Of a stretch of DNA of 64,000 nt, positions 36,727 to 49,180 are shown piece by piece; the first letter of the stretch is position 1, and each line of letters begins with the position of its first letter. The position numbers and the translations under genes were made by a program. Under the pieces are notes generated by a model. It was given only the letters and a program-made list of their open reading frames with translations, was not told where the DNA came from and did no database searches. This stretch comes from an uncultured SAR86 cluster bacterium (lineage in GTDB: Bacteria; Pseudomonadota; Gammaproteobacteria; Magnimaribacterales; Magnimaribacteraceae), in assembly GCA_902628375.1 (NCBI GenBank), contig CACOMS010000003.1, forward strand, positions 1 to 64,000, written 5' to 3'.

Positions 36727-37213
36727 CTTCTCTTAAACTTAATAACAATATTCTTAACTTTTGCTGGCTTGATTTAATGAACTCCTGCACTACTAAATTT
36801 TCTTCTTCTTCCATTGAGAGTAAGTTTGAGTCGTCATATATGTAATATGAGCTTTCTTTAATCTCTTGTTGAATAGGTGTCTTTACTCTAGAGGTGCTTA
36901 TTGAGAATTTAAGTAAATACTGGATTCTTACTTTACTTGTTCTTCCATCCAAGCTTGCTGCACCAGAAAATTTTAAAATTTGGTGGTCCTCAATTTTAAT
37001 TTTTATGACATCTTCTTTTTCTGAAAAGGTATTTAGTTTATAAGCTTCATTTTCTTTCAAGACTTTTAAGAAGAGATTATTAAGTTCTGTATCTTCTGAT
37101 GAAATAGAAATATTAAAGATTTCATCGTATGAGTTTAGTAATTGATAACTACATGAATAAAGAAAGAATAAACACATCGGGATAAGAAACTTAGAATTAA
37201 AGAACGAGATCAT
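36713..37213 (-). CDS. lptE: LPS-assembly lipoprotein LptE
   Basis: LptE is the outer-membrane lipoprotein that plugs the LptD barrel for lipopolysaccharide export. The 166-residue protein starts with a lipoprotein signal ending in LYSC, and the position between leuS and holA is the conserved lptE locus. Sequence conservation in this family is low, so the call rests on lipobox, size and synteny as much as on sequence. It is 2 nt from leuS and overlaps holA by 14 nt. Confidence 0.88.
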   Translation of the reverse strand: MISFFNSKFLIPMCLFFLYSCSYQLLNSYDEIFNISISSEDTELNNLFLKVLKENEAYKLNTFSEKEDVIKIKIEDHQILKFSGAASLDGRTSKVRIQYLLKFSISTSRVKTPIQQEIKESSYYIYDDSNLLSMEEEENLVVQEFIKSSQQKLRILLLSLREDENI

Positions 37214-37215
37214 TT

Positions 37216-40989
<3,774 letters not shown>

Positions 40990-41433
40990 TTAAGAAATTA
41001 TGAATAAAGGTTGTCCAAACTCTACAGGGTCAGAATTTTCAACTAAGATTTTAGAAACTGTTCCTGAAAAATCTGACTTAATTTCATTCATCATTTTCAT
41101 AGCCTCTACAATACAAACTACATCACCTTCGTTAACTTTATCACCCACCTTTACAAATGCATCGGCTCCTGGTGAAGAAGCAGTGTAAAAAGTACCAACC
41201 ATGGGAGAGGTTATTTCTTCTCCTTCAATTTCTTGTACTTTTTCATTTGTTGCTTGTTGTTCAGATTCTTCTTCCTTAGGACTAGAAATTTGTTCTTTTG
41301 TTTCTTTAGATGAGTTAGATTGTGTTGTTCTCTTAACCAATTTAACAGATTCCTCTCCTTCGGTTATCTCCAATTCTTCAAGATCTGATGCTTCAAGCAT
41401 TTCAATAAGTTTTTTTACTTTTCTTATGTCCAT
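40990..41433 (-). CDS. accB: acetyl-CoA carboxylase biotin carboxyl carrier protein (AccB)
   Basis: AccB carries the biotin between the two half-reactions of acetyl-CoA carboxylase. The 147-residue protein has an N-terminal helical domain, a flexible Glu/Gln/Lys-rich linker and the C-terminal biotinyl domain with the biotinylation lysine in [28 protein letters not shown] is the characteristic thumb region. It lies 9 nt from aroQ and abuts accC. Confidence 0.97.
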   Translation of the reverse strand: MDIRKVKKLIEMLEASDLEELEITEGEESVKLVKRTTQSNSSKETKEQISSPKEEESEQQATNEKVQEIEGEEITSPMVGTFYTASSPGADAFVKVGDKVNEGDVVCIVEAMKMMNEIKSDFSGTVSKILVENSDPVEFGQPLFIIS

Positions 41434-41442
41434 TTTTCCCCT

Positions 41443-41880
41443 CTAACTATATCTTTCGATAGCAACTTCTAATGCTAATTCATAACCCTTAGTCCCTAAA
41501 CCAGATATAACTCCATCTGCTATATCTGAAAGAAAAGATTTTTGTCTGAAATCTTCCCTTCCATAAATATTAGAAATATGAACCTCAATAAACTTCTGAC
41601 CAGTACCATTCAGCGCATCTCTTAATGCTATGCTACTGTGAGTAAAAGCACCTGGGTTGAATATGATACATTTAATGCCTTCAGATTGAGCCTCTTGTAT
41701 CCTGTCCACCAGTTCATGTTCGGCATTGCTTTGAAAAGAGACTAAATCTGTTCCAGATTTTTTACACATTTCTTCTAATTTATTTTGAATTTCTTCAAGG
41801 GTAACATCTCCATAAACTTCTGGTTCTCTCGTACCAAGAAGATTAAGGTTTGGACCATTAAGTAATAAGAAAGTTGCCAT
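41443..41880 (-). CDS. aroQ: 3-dehydroquinate dehydratase, type II (AroQ)
   Basis: AroQ converts 3-dehydroquinate to 3-dehydroshikimate in the shikimate pathway. The 145-residue protein shows the N-terminal LLNGPNLNLLGTREPEVYG with the active-site region, FQSNAEHELVDRIQEA, NPGAFTHSSIALRDAL, and VEVHISN-like IEVHISNIYGREDFR with the catalytic His. It lies in the order dsbD-aroQ-accB-accC that is known in Pseudomonas. Confidence 0.97.
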   Translation of the reverse strand: MATFLLLNGPNLNLLGTREPEVYGDVTLEEIQNKLEEMCKKSGTDLVSFQSNAEHELVDRIQEAQSEGIKCIIFNPGAFTHSSIALRDALNGTGQKFIEVHISNIYGREDFRQKSFLSDIADGVISGLGTKGYELALEVAIERYS

Positions 41881-41897
41881 TTAAACTAGATTTTATA

Positions 41898-41927
41898 AGA
41901 AATTAAAAGAAATTAAGAGAAATTAAT
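41898..41927. repeat. three tandem 10-bp repeats between aroQ and the DsbD-N gene
   Basis: Three copies of AGAAATTAAN follow each other with a period of exactly 10 bp; the last overlaps the stop codon of the DsbD-N gene. It may be simple slippage in AT-rich DNA, or a leftover of the deletion that shortened dsbD. Confidence 0.6.
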
Positions 41928-42390
41928 TATTTTTTAGTGCAGAAATTTCAATTGATTTTTTTACCGGGGTATAGCAGTAACCCTTTTTATGACAACCTTG
42001 ATATTCAATTTCAAGATTATCTAGGTTACTTAGCTCTAGTTTCAAATCAAAATAATTATAAAAGACCTCCATTTCTCCAAAAAATGGATCATCAATTTTG
42101 TTTCCTCTAGGTAACTTGATGTCTAATACTTTTCCTTTTGAAGTAAATTTAAACTTATCTCTATACATGTAGCAGTTTTCATCAATTTTCCATTCCAAAA
42201 GGATTTTTCTATTATGAATCTTAATATCCAATTGAAAAGCTTTATCAACTGGCAAAATATTTTTGGAAGTAAATATATTTTCTTTAGTAATTGCATTAAT
42301 GTAACCTTCACCCTTCAAAGCTATTGAAGAAGATCCCAATAGTATTATTAACATTAGTAAAGCCAGTTTATGAGGAAGAAAATAATACAT
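41923..42390 (-). CDS. stand-alone DsbD N-terminal domain (truncated dsbD)
   Basis: The 155-residue protein is the periplasmic N-terminal immunoglobulin-like domain of DsbD alone. It has a hydrophobic signal sequence (residues ~8-24), the family segment LPVDKAFQ, and the redox pair Cys133 and Cys139 in YQGCHKKGYCYTP, equal to Cys103/Cys109 of E. coli DsbD. The eight-helix membrane part and the C-terminal thioredoxin part that normally follow are missing, with only 42 nt between its stop and aroQ. Its place upstream of aroQ is the usual dsbD position. It may receive electrons from a CcdA-like protein elsewhere, which is inference. The first 21 nt overlap the divergent PCuAC gene. Confidence 0.82.
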   Translation of the reverse strand: MYYFLPHKLALLMLIILLGSSSIALKGEGYINAITKENIFTSKNILPVDKAFQLDIKIHNRKILLEWKIDENCYMYRDKFKFTSKGKVLDIKLPRGNKIDDPFFGEMEVFYNYFDLKLELSNLDNLEIEYQGCHKKGYCYTPVKKSIEISALKNN

Positions 42391-42810
42391 AATATAGTTG
42401 TTGCTATTCTATTCTTTCTTATGATCTTTGCCTTCAAATTAAATGCAGAGAGCATTCTTAGTATAAAAGATAATTATGCAAAGAAGCCCTTAAAAGGAAT
42501 GGACACAACCGCGGCTTATTTTGAAGTGATCAATTCTTCACCTAAGATAATTAGATTACAAGATATTACCTGTGAGGGAGTAAAAAGAGTCAGTTTCCAT
42601 AAAATGGAAATAGATCCTGAGAATAAATTGATGAAAATGAAATCACTTAAGTCAATAGAAGTGATGCCTGGTTCTGCAAGAAAATTTAAGCCAATGGGAG
42701 AGCATTTAATGATGATGGGCTTAGAAGATGGTTTTGAAGAGAAAAGCATAGTCTTTTGTTCTCTCTATGCAAATGACAATAAGATATTTTGGTCTTTTCC
42801 TTTAAAATAA
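42370..42810 (+). CDS. periplasmic copper chaperone PCu(A)C
   Basis: A PCu(A)C-family copper chaperone of 146 residues that delivers Cu(I) to cytochrome oxidase CuA sites. The copper motif is complete: His77-Lys-Met79, ten residues, Met90, 21 residues, His112-x-Met114. An N-terminal signal sequence is present (ending near LNA). Its 5' end overlaps that of the divergent DsbD-N gene by 21 nt, an uncommon head-to-head overlap, so one of the two starts may lie further in. It runs toward the ABC ATPase gene with a 5-nt gap. Confidence 0.85.
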   Translation: MRKKIIHNIVVAILFFLMIFAFKLNAESILSIKDNYAKKPLKGMDTTAAYFEVINSSPKIIRLQDITCEGVKRVSFHKMEIDPENKLMKMKSLKSIEVMPGSARKFKPMGEHLMMMGLEDGFEEKSIVFCSLYANDNKIFWSFPLK

Positions 42811-42815
42811 ACTAA

Positions 42816-44414
42816 ATGAATACAGAAAAGAAATTAGTTGATATAAGTAACCTGACAGTTGAATTCAAGTCCAAAGACCAAGTGTTTAGGGCAGTAGATA
42901 ACATTTCGTTTGATATATTACAAGGAGAGACAGTGGCCTTAGTTGGAGAGTCGGGGTCAGGCAAATCAGTAACTGCTCTTTCATTACTTCAATTACTTCC
43001 AAAACACAGTTCTTTTTATTCAGAAGAATCCTCAATTATTTTTGAAAACAGAGACTTAATAGATATGGAGTTAAAGACAATTAGAAAGATAAGAGGTTCC
43101 TCAATTTCTATGATATTTCAAGAGCCAATGACCTCACTAAACCCTTATCAAAGGGTGGGTGATCAGATAGATGAAAGCTTAATTATTCATAAAGGGCTAT
43201 CTAAGAAGGATTCACGAAAAAGAACCATTAATCTTCTTGATCAAGTCAATATTCCCTCTCCTCAAGATAAAGCAAACTCTTATCCTCATGAACTATCAGG
43301 AGGACAAAGACAAAGGGCAATGATAGCTATGGCTTTAGCAAATGAACCTAAATTACTAATAGCAGATGAACCCACTACTGCTCTTGATGTTACTGTAGAA
43401 AAGTCTTTATTAGAATTATTAGGAGAGCTCCAAAACAATTTAGGAATGTCAATTTTATTCATTACTCATGATCTTAATATCGTAAGAAAATTTGCAAATA
43501 GAGTTAATGTGATGCAGAAAGGTGAAATAGTAGAAAAAGGGAAGGTTGAGGAAGTCTTCGCAAACCCTACCCATCCTTATACTAGAAAACTTATAGATTC
43601 TATCCCAAGAGAAAAACAAGAATTAATTAAGACTGAGAGTGCCTTACTAGAGGCTCAAAAAGTCAATGTAAATTACTTACTAAAGAAAAATCTTTTTAAG
43701 GAAAACTCCTACTTAAATGCTGTAAAAGATGTAGACATTAATGTTTATCCAGGATGCACTACTGGGTTAGTTGGTGAGTCAGGTTCAGGAAAATCCTCAT
43801 TAGCTAGGGCCTTGCTGGGATTAGAAGAGTCTGATGGAAAGATATACTTTCAAGGAAAAGAGTTTCTTGATCTCTCAAGTCCAGAATTTAGACAGATAAA
43901 GAAAGATTTTCAGATTGTCTTTCAGGACCCTTTTGGCTCTCTTTCACCTAGACAAACTATCGGAGATATTATTGGTGAAGGATTAAAGGTCCATTTTCCT
44001 GATTTAAATAAAGCCCAAAGAACAGAAAAGATATTACAGTCCTTAAAGGATGTTGAATTAGATAAGAATTTTGTAAATAGATTTCCTCATGAACTTTCAG
44101 GAGGTCAAAGGCAAAGAGTTGCTATAGCAAGGGCAATTATTTTAGAACCTAAATTGATATTATTAGATGAGCCTACTTCAGCATTAGATGTTTCAATCCA
44201 GATGCAAATTCTAGAGCTCTTATTAAAACTGCAAAATAGGCTAGGACTTTCTTATCTCTGTATCAGTCATGACTTGAGAGTAATAAGAGCTTTATCTGAT
44301 GAAGTTTATGTAATGAAGGATGGCGAGGTAGTTGAAAAAGGTATGGCTGATCAGGTTTTCAACTCTCCTCAGAATGAATACACTAAGGAGTTAATTTCGG
44401 CTGCTATACACTAA
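42816..44414 (+). CDS. double ABC-transporter ATPase (YejF/oligopeptide type)
   Basis: A fused pair of ABC ATPase domains, 532 residues. Each half has Walker A (GESGSGKS) and the signature LSGGQRQR, with Walker B (LLIADEPTT and LILLDEPTS). Between them is the oligopeptide-type tail with HPYTRKLIDSIPRE. This is the arrangement of YejF and relatives, which power peptide or microcin-C-like uptake. No permease or binding protein gene is next to it, so partners must lie elsewhere. It follows the PCuAC gene by 5 nt and precedes ilvD by 9 nt. Confidence 0.9.
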   Translation: MNTEKKLVDISNLTVEFKSKDQVFRAVDNISFDILQGETVALVGESGSGKSVTALSLLQLLPKHSSFYSEESSIIFENRDLIDMELKTIRKIRGSSISMIFQEPMTSLNPYQRVGDQIDESLIIHKGLSKKDSRKRTINLLDQVNIPSPQDKANSYPHELSGGQRQRAMIAMALANEPKLLIADEPTTALDVTVEKSLLELLGELQNNLGMSILFITHDLNIVRKFANRVNVMQKGEIVEKGKVEEVFANPTHPYTRKLIDSIPREKQELIKTESALLEAQKVNVNYLLKKNLFKENSYLNAVKDVDINVYPGCTTGLVGESGSGKSSLARALLGLEESDGKIYFQGKEFLDLSSPEFRQIKKDFQIVFQDPFGSLSPRQTIGDIIGEGLKVHFPDLNKAQRTEKILQSLKDVELDKNFVNRFPHELSGGQRQRVAIARAIILEPKLILLDEPTSALDVSIQMQILELLLKLQNRLGLSYLCISHDLRVIRALSDEVYVMKDGEVVEKGMADQVFNSPQNEYTKELISAAIH

Positions 44415-44423
44415 TGGTTATTA

Positions 44424-46091
44424 ATGACAGATAAAAAAAGAAAATACTCATCGATCATAGTAGATGGAGTAGAGCAAGCTCCTTCTAGAGCTATGTTACG
44501 AGCAGTAGGTTTTGAAGAAGAAGATTTCTCAAAACCTCAGGTAGGCATTGCCTCAACATGGAGTATGGTCACTCCATGCAATATGCACATAGATAAGTTA
44601 GCTAAAGAGTCTGCAAGAGGAGCTGATGAAGCAGGAACAAAGTCCATCATCTTTAATACGATTACTATTTCAGATGGAATTTCTATGGGAACTAAAGGAA
44701 TGCGTTACTCTCTAGTTTCAAGGGAAGTGATAGCTGATTCGATTGAAACAGTAGTAGCAGGACAGTTATTTGATGGATTAGTTGCTATAGGTGGATGCGA
44801 TAAAAATATGCCTGGATGCATGATGGCTATAGCAAGACTAAATAGACCAGCTATTTTTGTTTATGGAGGGAGTATTCAACCCGGAGAAGGAAGAACAGAT
44901 GTGGTGTCTGTATTTGAAGCTGTTGGCGCACATTCAGATGGAAAGTTATCAGACATTGAGCTTCTAGATATTGAATCCAAAGCAATACCTGGACCAGGCT
45001 CCTGTGGTGGAATGTATACAGCTAATACTATGGCTTCTGCTATAGAAGCTCTTGGTATGAGTTTACCTGGAAGTTCTGCCCAAGAAGCTATTTCTTCTGA
45101 TAAAGAAAAGGATTCATACAACGCCGGAAAATTTTTAAGTCATTTAATAGAGAAAGACATAAAACCCAGAGACATTCTCACGAAAGAAGCTTTTGAAAAT
45201 GCCATCACTGTAGTTATAGCTTTAGGTGGGTCTACTAATGCTGTTTTACATTTATTAGCAATTGCACATGAAGCAAAAGTAGACTTATGCTTAGACGATT
45301 TTACTCGTATTGGAGAGAGGGTACCTGTTTTGGCTGATGTTAGGCCAAGTGGAAATTATCTAATGTCTGAATTAATAGAGATTGGAGGAATTAGACCTTT
45401 AATGAAAATGTTATTAGAGCAAGACCTCTTGAATGGAGACTGCCTGACTGTAACTGGTAAGACTATTAGAGAAAATCTTTCAGAAGTGGATGATTACCCA
45501 AGTGGACAATCGATAGTGAAGGGTTTCAGTGAACCCATAAAAAAAGATAGTCATTTAAGAATTCTTTATGGGAATTTATCTCCAGAAGGAGCTGTTGCAA
45601 AAATTTCAGGTAAAGAAGGTACTAAATTTAAAGGTAGTGCTAGGCCATTTAATTCAGAAGAGGAAGCTATGGAAGCAATTCTTGGTGGTCATATTAAAGA
45701 AGGTGATGTTGTCATTATTAGATACGAAGGACCCCAGGGAGGACCTGGTATGAGAGAGATGTTAAGCCCTACATCTGCAATCATGGGTAGGGGTTTAGGT
45801 GAAAAAGTAGCATTTTTGACAGATGGGAGGTTCTCTGGTGGAACTCATGGATTTGTAGTCGGACATATAACTCCAGAAGCTCATTTAGGTGGTCCTTTGG
45901 CATTAGTAGAGAAGGGGGATCAGATAGAAATAGATGCAGATAAAAATGAGATTAATATTTTAGTAGACGAAAAAGAATTATCAGAGAGAAAAAAGAATTG
46001 GAAGCCATTAAGCAAAGACGAAGAGAAAGGAGTTCTTTCTAAGTATGCAGATTCTGTGGCTTCAGCTTCTAAAGGTGCAGTCACAACTTAA
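44424..46091 (+). CDS. ilvD: dihydroxy-acid dehydratase (IlvD)
   Basis: IlvD dehydrates dihydroxy acids in valine and isoleucine synthesis, using an iron-sulfur cluster. The cluster cysteines lie in [17 protein letters not shown] and [28 protein letters not shown] and [18 protein letters not shown] mark the C-terminal part. Length 555 is typical of the shorter IlvD type. The other branched-chain genes (ilvI, ilvH, ilvC) are about 12 kb downstream in this window. Confidence 0.96.
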   Translation: MTDKKRKYSSIIVDGVEQAPSRAMLRAVGFEEEDFSKPQVGIASTWSMVTPCNMHIDKLAKESARGADEAGTKSIIFNTITISDGISMGTKGMRYSLVSREVIADSIETVVAGQLFDGLVAIGGCDKNMPGCMMAIARLNRPAIFVYGGSIQPGEGRTDVVSVFEAVGAHSDGKLSDIELLDIESKAIPGPGSCGGMYTANTMASAIEALGMSLPGSSAQEAISSDKEKDSYNAGKFLSHLIEKDIKPRDILTKEAFENAITVVIALGGSTNAVLHLLAIAHEAKVDLCLDDFTRIGERVPVLADVRPSGNYLMSELIEIGGIRPLMKMLLEQDLLNGDCLTVTGKTIRENLSEVDDYPSGQSIVKGFSEPIKKDSHLRILYGNLSPEGAVAKISGKEGTKFKGSARPFNSEEEAMEAILGGHIKEGDVVIIRYEGPQGGPGMREMLSPTSAIMGRGLGEKVAFLTDGRFSGGTHGFVVGHITPEAHLGGPLALVEKGDQIEIDADKNEINILVDEKELSERKKNWKPLSKDEEKGVLSKYADSVASASKGAVTT

Positions 46092-46105
46092 ACAAATAAA
46101 AAGAC

Positions 46106-46133
46106 TTGAAAAAAACGAAACTGCCTACATAAT
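46106..46133 (+). promoter_or_regulatory. sigma70-like promoter for trxA
   Basis: TTGAAA (5/6), a 16-bp spacer and CATAAT (5/6) lie between ilvD and trxA. The expected start is about 40 nt before trxA, leaving a normal leader with a strong AAGGAG just before the ATG. Confidence 0.55.
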
Positions 46134-46179
46134 AAATCCATCACATGTTAATTAAACCCCGTTACTTTAAGGAGAAAAT

Positions 46180-46500
46180 ATGACCGTAGTTACTTTGACG
46201 GATGATAACTTTGATGATGAAGTCAGTTCATCAGATAAACCAGTTCTAGTTGATTATTGGGCAACTTGGTGTGGCCCATGCAAAATGGTAGGACCTATCG
46301 TGGAAGAGATAGCTGTTGAGTACTCAGATCAAATTAAAGTAGGAAAATTAGATGTAGATATTAATCAAGCTTCTGCAGCTAAACAAAATGTAATGAGTAT
46401 TCCAACTCTTTTAATTTTTAAGGAAGGAGAAGTAGTAGCTTCTCAAGTTGGAGCCTTAAGTAAAGTTCAGCTAGCAGAATTTATAGAATCTAATATTTAA
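46180..46500 (+). CDS. trxA: thioredoxin (TrxA)
   Basis: Thioredoxin 1 of 106 residues with the active site WCGPCK (Cys31 and Cys34) and the cis-Pro loop MSIPTLLIF. It reduces protein disulfides in the cytoplasm. AAGGAG lies five bases before the ATG. The order trxA-rho is conserved in many gammaproteobacteria. Confidence 0.97.
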   Translation: MTVVTLTDDNFDDEVSSSDKPVLVDYWATWCGPCKMVGPIVEEIAVEYSDQIKVGKLDVDINQASAAKQNVMSIPTLLIFKEGEVVASQVGALSKVQLAEFIESNI

Positions 46501-46545
46501 TTGAAATAGCTAGACGCCATTCAATTTGAATGATAGATTGAAGGT

Positions 46546-46565
46546 GCTCAAGGTTTTTTTTGAGC
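46546..46565 (+). promoter_or_regulatory. hairpin in the trxA-rho leader
   Basis: GCTCAA and TTGAGC can pair around a loop that holds most of a run of eight T residues; a 15-bp near-palindrome CATTCAATTTGAATG lies 14 bp upstream. Because the T run is in the loop, this is not a standard terminator. It might contribute to rho autoregulation, known for rho leaders elsewhere. Confidence 0.3.
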
Positions 46566-46589
46566 AAAATCCCAGTTTTATACTAAGAA

Positions 46590-47849
46590 ATGAAGATTTC
46601 AGATTTAAAAGAATTACCAGTCCACGAGCTTATAACTTTAGCGGAAGAGTCTGGCGTAGAGAACGCTTCTAGAATGAAGCGCCAAGACGTCACTTTTGCC
46701 TTACTCAAAAATAAGGCAGAAGAAGGTGAGGATATTCAAGGTGAGGGTGTATTAGAAATTCTACAGGATGGATTTGGCTTCTTAAGATCTCCTGATTCTT
46801 CCTATCTAGCAGGGCCTGATGATATTTATTTATCTCCTAGTCAGATTAGAAGATTTGGATTGAGAACAGGAGATACCATTTCAGGCTTGATTAGACCCCC
46901 TAAATCAGGAGAAAGATATTTTGCAATTGTAAAAATCGAAGAGATAAACTTTGGTCCTCCAGAAAAGGATAAAAATAAAGTTTCCTTTGAGAACTTAACA
47001 CCACTTTTTCCAGATCAGAGAATGGTTTTTGAGTCGGGATCAGGAAGTACAGAAGATTTATCTGCAAGAGTAATTGATCTCACAGCACCTACAGGAAAAG
47101 GACAAAGATCATTAATTGTTTCCCCTCCAAAGGCAGGAAAAACTCTTCTTCTACAAAGCATTGCCCACTCAATTGCCAAGAATAATCCTGAGTGCAAAAT
47201 CATGGTTCTTTTAGTGGATGAAAGACCTGAAGAAGTTACAGAAATGGTTAGATCTGTAAAAGGTGAAGTTATAGCAAGTACTTTTGATGAACCCCCTTCA
47301 AGACACGTCCAAGTAGCGGAGATGGTAATTAATAAAGCGAGAAGATTAGTTGAACATAAAGAGGATGTTGTCATTTTACTTGATTCCATAACTAGGCTTG
47401 CAAGAGCCTATAACTCAACGCAAGCAGCCTCAGGAAAGATATTGACTGGTGGAGTTGACGCTAATGCCTTAGAAAAACCAAAAAGATTCTTCGGAGCAGC
47501 TAGAAATATTGAAGGAGGAGGCAGCCTAACCATCATTGCTACTGCATTAATTGATACTGGCTCAAGGATGGACGAAGTAATTTTTGAAGAATTTAAAGGA
47601 ACAGGAAATTCTGAGATTAATTTAGATAGAAAGATCGCAGAGAAAAGAGTTTTTCCTGCTATTAATATCAGAAGAACCGGCACTAGGAGAGAAGACCTTC
47701 TGACTACAGATGCAGAATTAAGGCATATAACTATTCTAAGAAAACTCCTCAATGAAATGGAAGATACTCAAGCATTAGAGTGGGTATTGGATAAGCTCAA
47801 AGATTACAAGACCAATGCTGAGTTCTTTGAGTCAATGAAAAGGAAGTAA
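46590..47849 (+). CDS. rho: transcription termination factor Rho
   Basis: The hexameric RNA helicase that ends transcription, 419 residues. Visible: N-terminal RNA-binding domain with [17 protein letters not shown], Walker [13 protein letters not shown], Walker [18 protein letters not shown]-loop [18 protein letters not shown] and R-loop GTGNSEI. Length and motifs are normal, without insertion domains. It ends immediately beside a minus-strand gene with no spacer. Confidence 0.97.
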   Translation: MKISDLKELPVHELITLAEESGVENASRMKRQDVTFALLKNKAEEGEDIQGEGVLEILQDGFGFLRSPDSSYLAGPDDIYLSPSQIRRFGLRTGDTISGLIRPPKSGERYFAIVKIEEINFGPPEKDKNKVSFENLTPLFPDQRMVFESGSGSTEDLSARVIDLTAPTGKGQRSLIVSPPKAGKTLLLQSIAHSIAKNNPECKIMVLLVDERPEEVTEMVRSVKGEVIASTFDEPPSRHVQVAEMVINKARRLVEHKEDVVILLDSITRLARAYNSTQAASGKILTGGVDANALEKPKRFFGAARNIEGGGSLTIIATALIDTGSRMDEVIFEEFKGTGNSEINLDRKIAEKRVFPAINIRRTGTRREDLLTTDAELRHITILRKLLNEMEDTQALEWVLDKLKDYKTNAEFFESMKRK

Positions 47850-48113
47850 TCAGTCTTTTTTTAATTTAGCCATCTCTTTAGGCTTTTTTATCTGTCTATT
47901 TTTAAAGAACTTTATAATATTTTCTAAAAATCCAATTCCTATTAATAAAAAAAGAGTAGACATCAGCATAAGACTTAAAAGGATTTGACCCGTAAGGAGA
48001 ACTTCTCGCCCCAAAACAGTTACTAGGTAAGGTTCATACAAAAGATTCTCACTGTTAAAGATCAGTGCTATGAAAACGGAGAAGATTATTGCTAAAAGAT
48101 AAACTCTAGTCAT
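47850..48113 (-). CDS. small two-helix membrane protein (LapA-like?)
   Basis: An 87-residue protein with two hydrophobic helices (about residues 5-22 and 38-62), a short periplasmic loop and a Lys-rich cytoplasmic tail. This topology resembles LapA (YciS, DUF1049), which acts in lipopolysaccharide regulation, but the sequence match is too thin for a firm call. It overlaps rsmD by 4 nt and abuts rho tail to tail. Confidence 0.6.
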   Translation of the reverse strand: MTRVYLLAIIFSVFIALIFNSENLLYEPYLVTVLGREVLLTGQILLSLMLMSTLFLLIGIGFLENIIKFFKNRQIKKPKEMAKLKKD

Positions 48114-48658
48114 TTTTTAATGATAAGAGAATATCTCTTTTCACCCTCAATTTTATGTTTAATCTCTTTCCAATGATCAGATAGTTCATCATTCTTTTTT
48201 TCGCGTTCAACATAAATAAGTGTATCAGCCTTAATCAGGGCTTGGGATTCTAATTTTTTTAATGCAAGATTAATTAAGTTTTTTCTAAACGGAGGATCTA
48301 GGAACACAATATCATAAGGACCATGAGGAATCTCTTTCTCTTCATCAAGTGAATCTATATTGAGAAGTTTAGACTTTTCTAAGCAGTCTAAATTAGAAAT
48401 ATTTTTTTTAAGATCAAAAAAATTTTTACTATTTTTTTCACAAAAAACTACTAATTCTGCTCCTCTAGAAATTGCTTCAATACCTAAAGAGCCGGTTCCT
48501 GCAAACATATCAAGGCATATTGACCCTTCTATATCCACCATTAACCAATTAAACAGAGTCTCCTTGGATCTGTTTGTAGATGGCCTTAAAGATGAATTTG
48601 GTTTGAAACTAATTCTTCTCCCTTTGTACTTACCGGCTATAATTCTTAATTGAGACAT
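48110..48658 (-). CDS. rsmD: 16S rRNA (guanine966-N2)-methyltransferase (RsmD)
   Basis: RsmD methylates G966 of 16S rRNA. The 182-residue protein shows RIIAGKYKGRRI and LRPSTNRSKETLFNWL at the N-terminus, the SAM site DMFAGTGSLGIEAISRGA and the catalytic motif VFLDPPF (DPPF). It overlaps the small membrane-protein gene by 4 nt and is divergent from the flavin reductase gene by 28 bp. Confidence 0.94.
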   Translation of the reverse strand: MSQLRIIAGKYKGRRISFKPNSSLRPSTNRSKETLFNWLMVDIEGSICLDMFAGTGSLGIEAISRGAELVVFCEKNSKNFFDLKKNISNLDCLEKSKLLNIDSLDEEKEIPHGPYDIVFLDPPFRKNLINLALKKLESQALIKADTLIYVEREKKNDELSDHWKEIKHKIEGEKRYSLIIKK

Positions 48659-48686
48659 TTACTAACAGTATATAAATAAATTTTAT

Positions 48687-49160
48687 ATGGAACAGAATAT
48701 AAATACAGATTTTCTAGAAGCAATGAGGAAAATGACTTCTACTGTTACTGTCATTGCTTCTAGAGAAGGCGATACACAATATGCAATGACAGCAACTTCT
48801 GTAGTGTCATTAACTTTAGAGCCTCCATCTATGCTGATATGCATAAACAAGAATGCTTCAATTCATTCCATATTGAGTGAAAAGGCAAAGCTTTCTATTA
48901 ATATCTTAAGTACTGATCAAAAAGAATTTTCAGAGCTTTGTAGCAATAAATCTAGAGAAAATGACAGATTTAAAGGAGATGATTGGAGTTATCAAGATGA
49001 TATTCCTTATGCGACTAATTCGGTATCCTCCTTATTTTGTGAGTGTAAACAAGTTATAGATTATGAGACTCACTCTATTTTTATGTGCAAAATTATATCT
49101 CTAATTAATAATGACTCTAGAGACTGTCTGCTTTACCATAACGCTTCATACAACGTTTAA
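48687..49160 (+). CDS. flavin reductase-like FMN-binding protein
   Basis: A 157-residue protein of the flavin reductase domain family. Visible: MRKMTSTVTVIAS, AMTATSVVSLTLEPPSMLICINKNAS (split) and FSEL..NDRF, the FMN-binding split-barrel pattern. It probably supplies reduced flavin to a monooxygenase or is itself an oxidoreductase; no monooxygenase is adjacent. TATAAA lies 10 bp before the ATG, so a very short leader is likely. Followed after 20 nt by the tandem barrel genes. Confidence 0.82.
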   Translation: MEQNINTDFLEAMRKMTSTVTVIASREGDTQYAMTATSVVSLTLEPPSMLICINKNASIHSILSEKAKLSINILSTDQKEFSELCSNKSRENDRFKGDDWSYQDDIPYATNSVSSLFCECKQVIDYETHSIFMCKIISLINNDSRDCLLYHNASYNV

Positions 49161-49180
49161 TCTAAAGGGGAAAAATAGAT

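Noticed and set aside
47015-47389. 124-aa and 114-aa minus-strand ORFs inside rho
   Set aside because: Both are antisense shadows of the strongly conserved Rho ATPase core.
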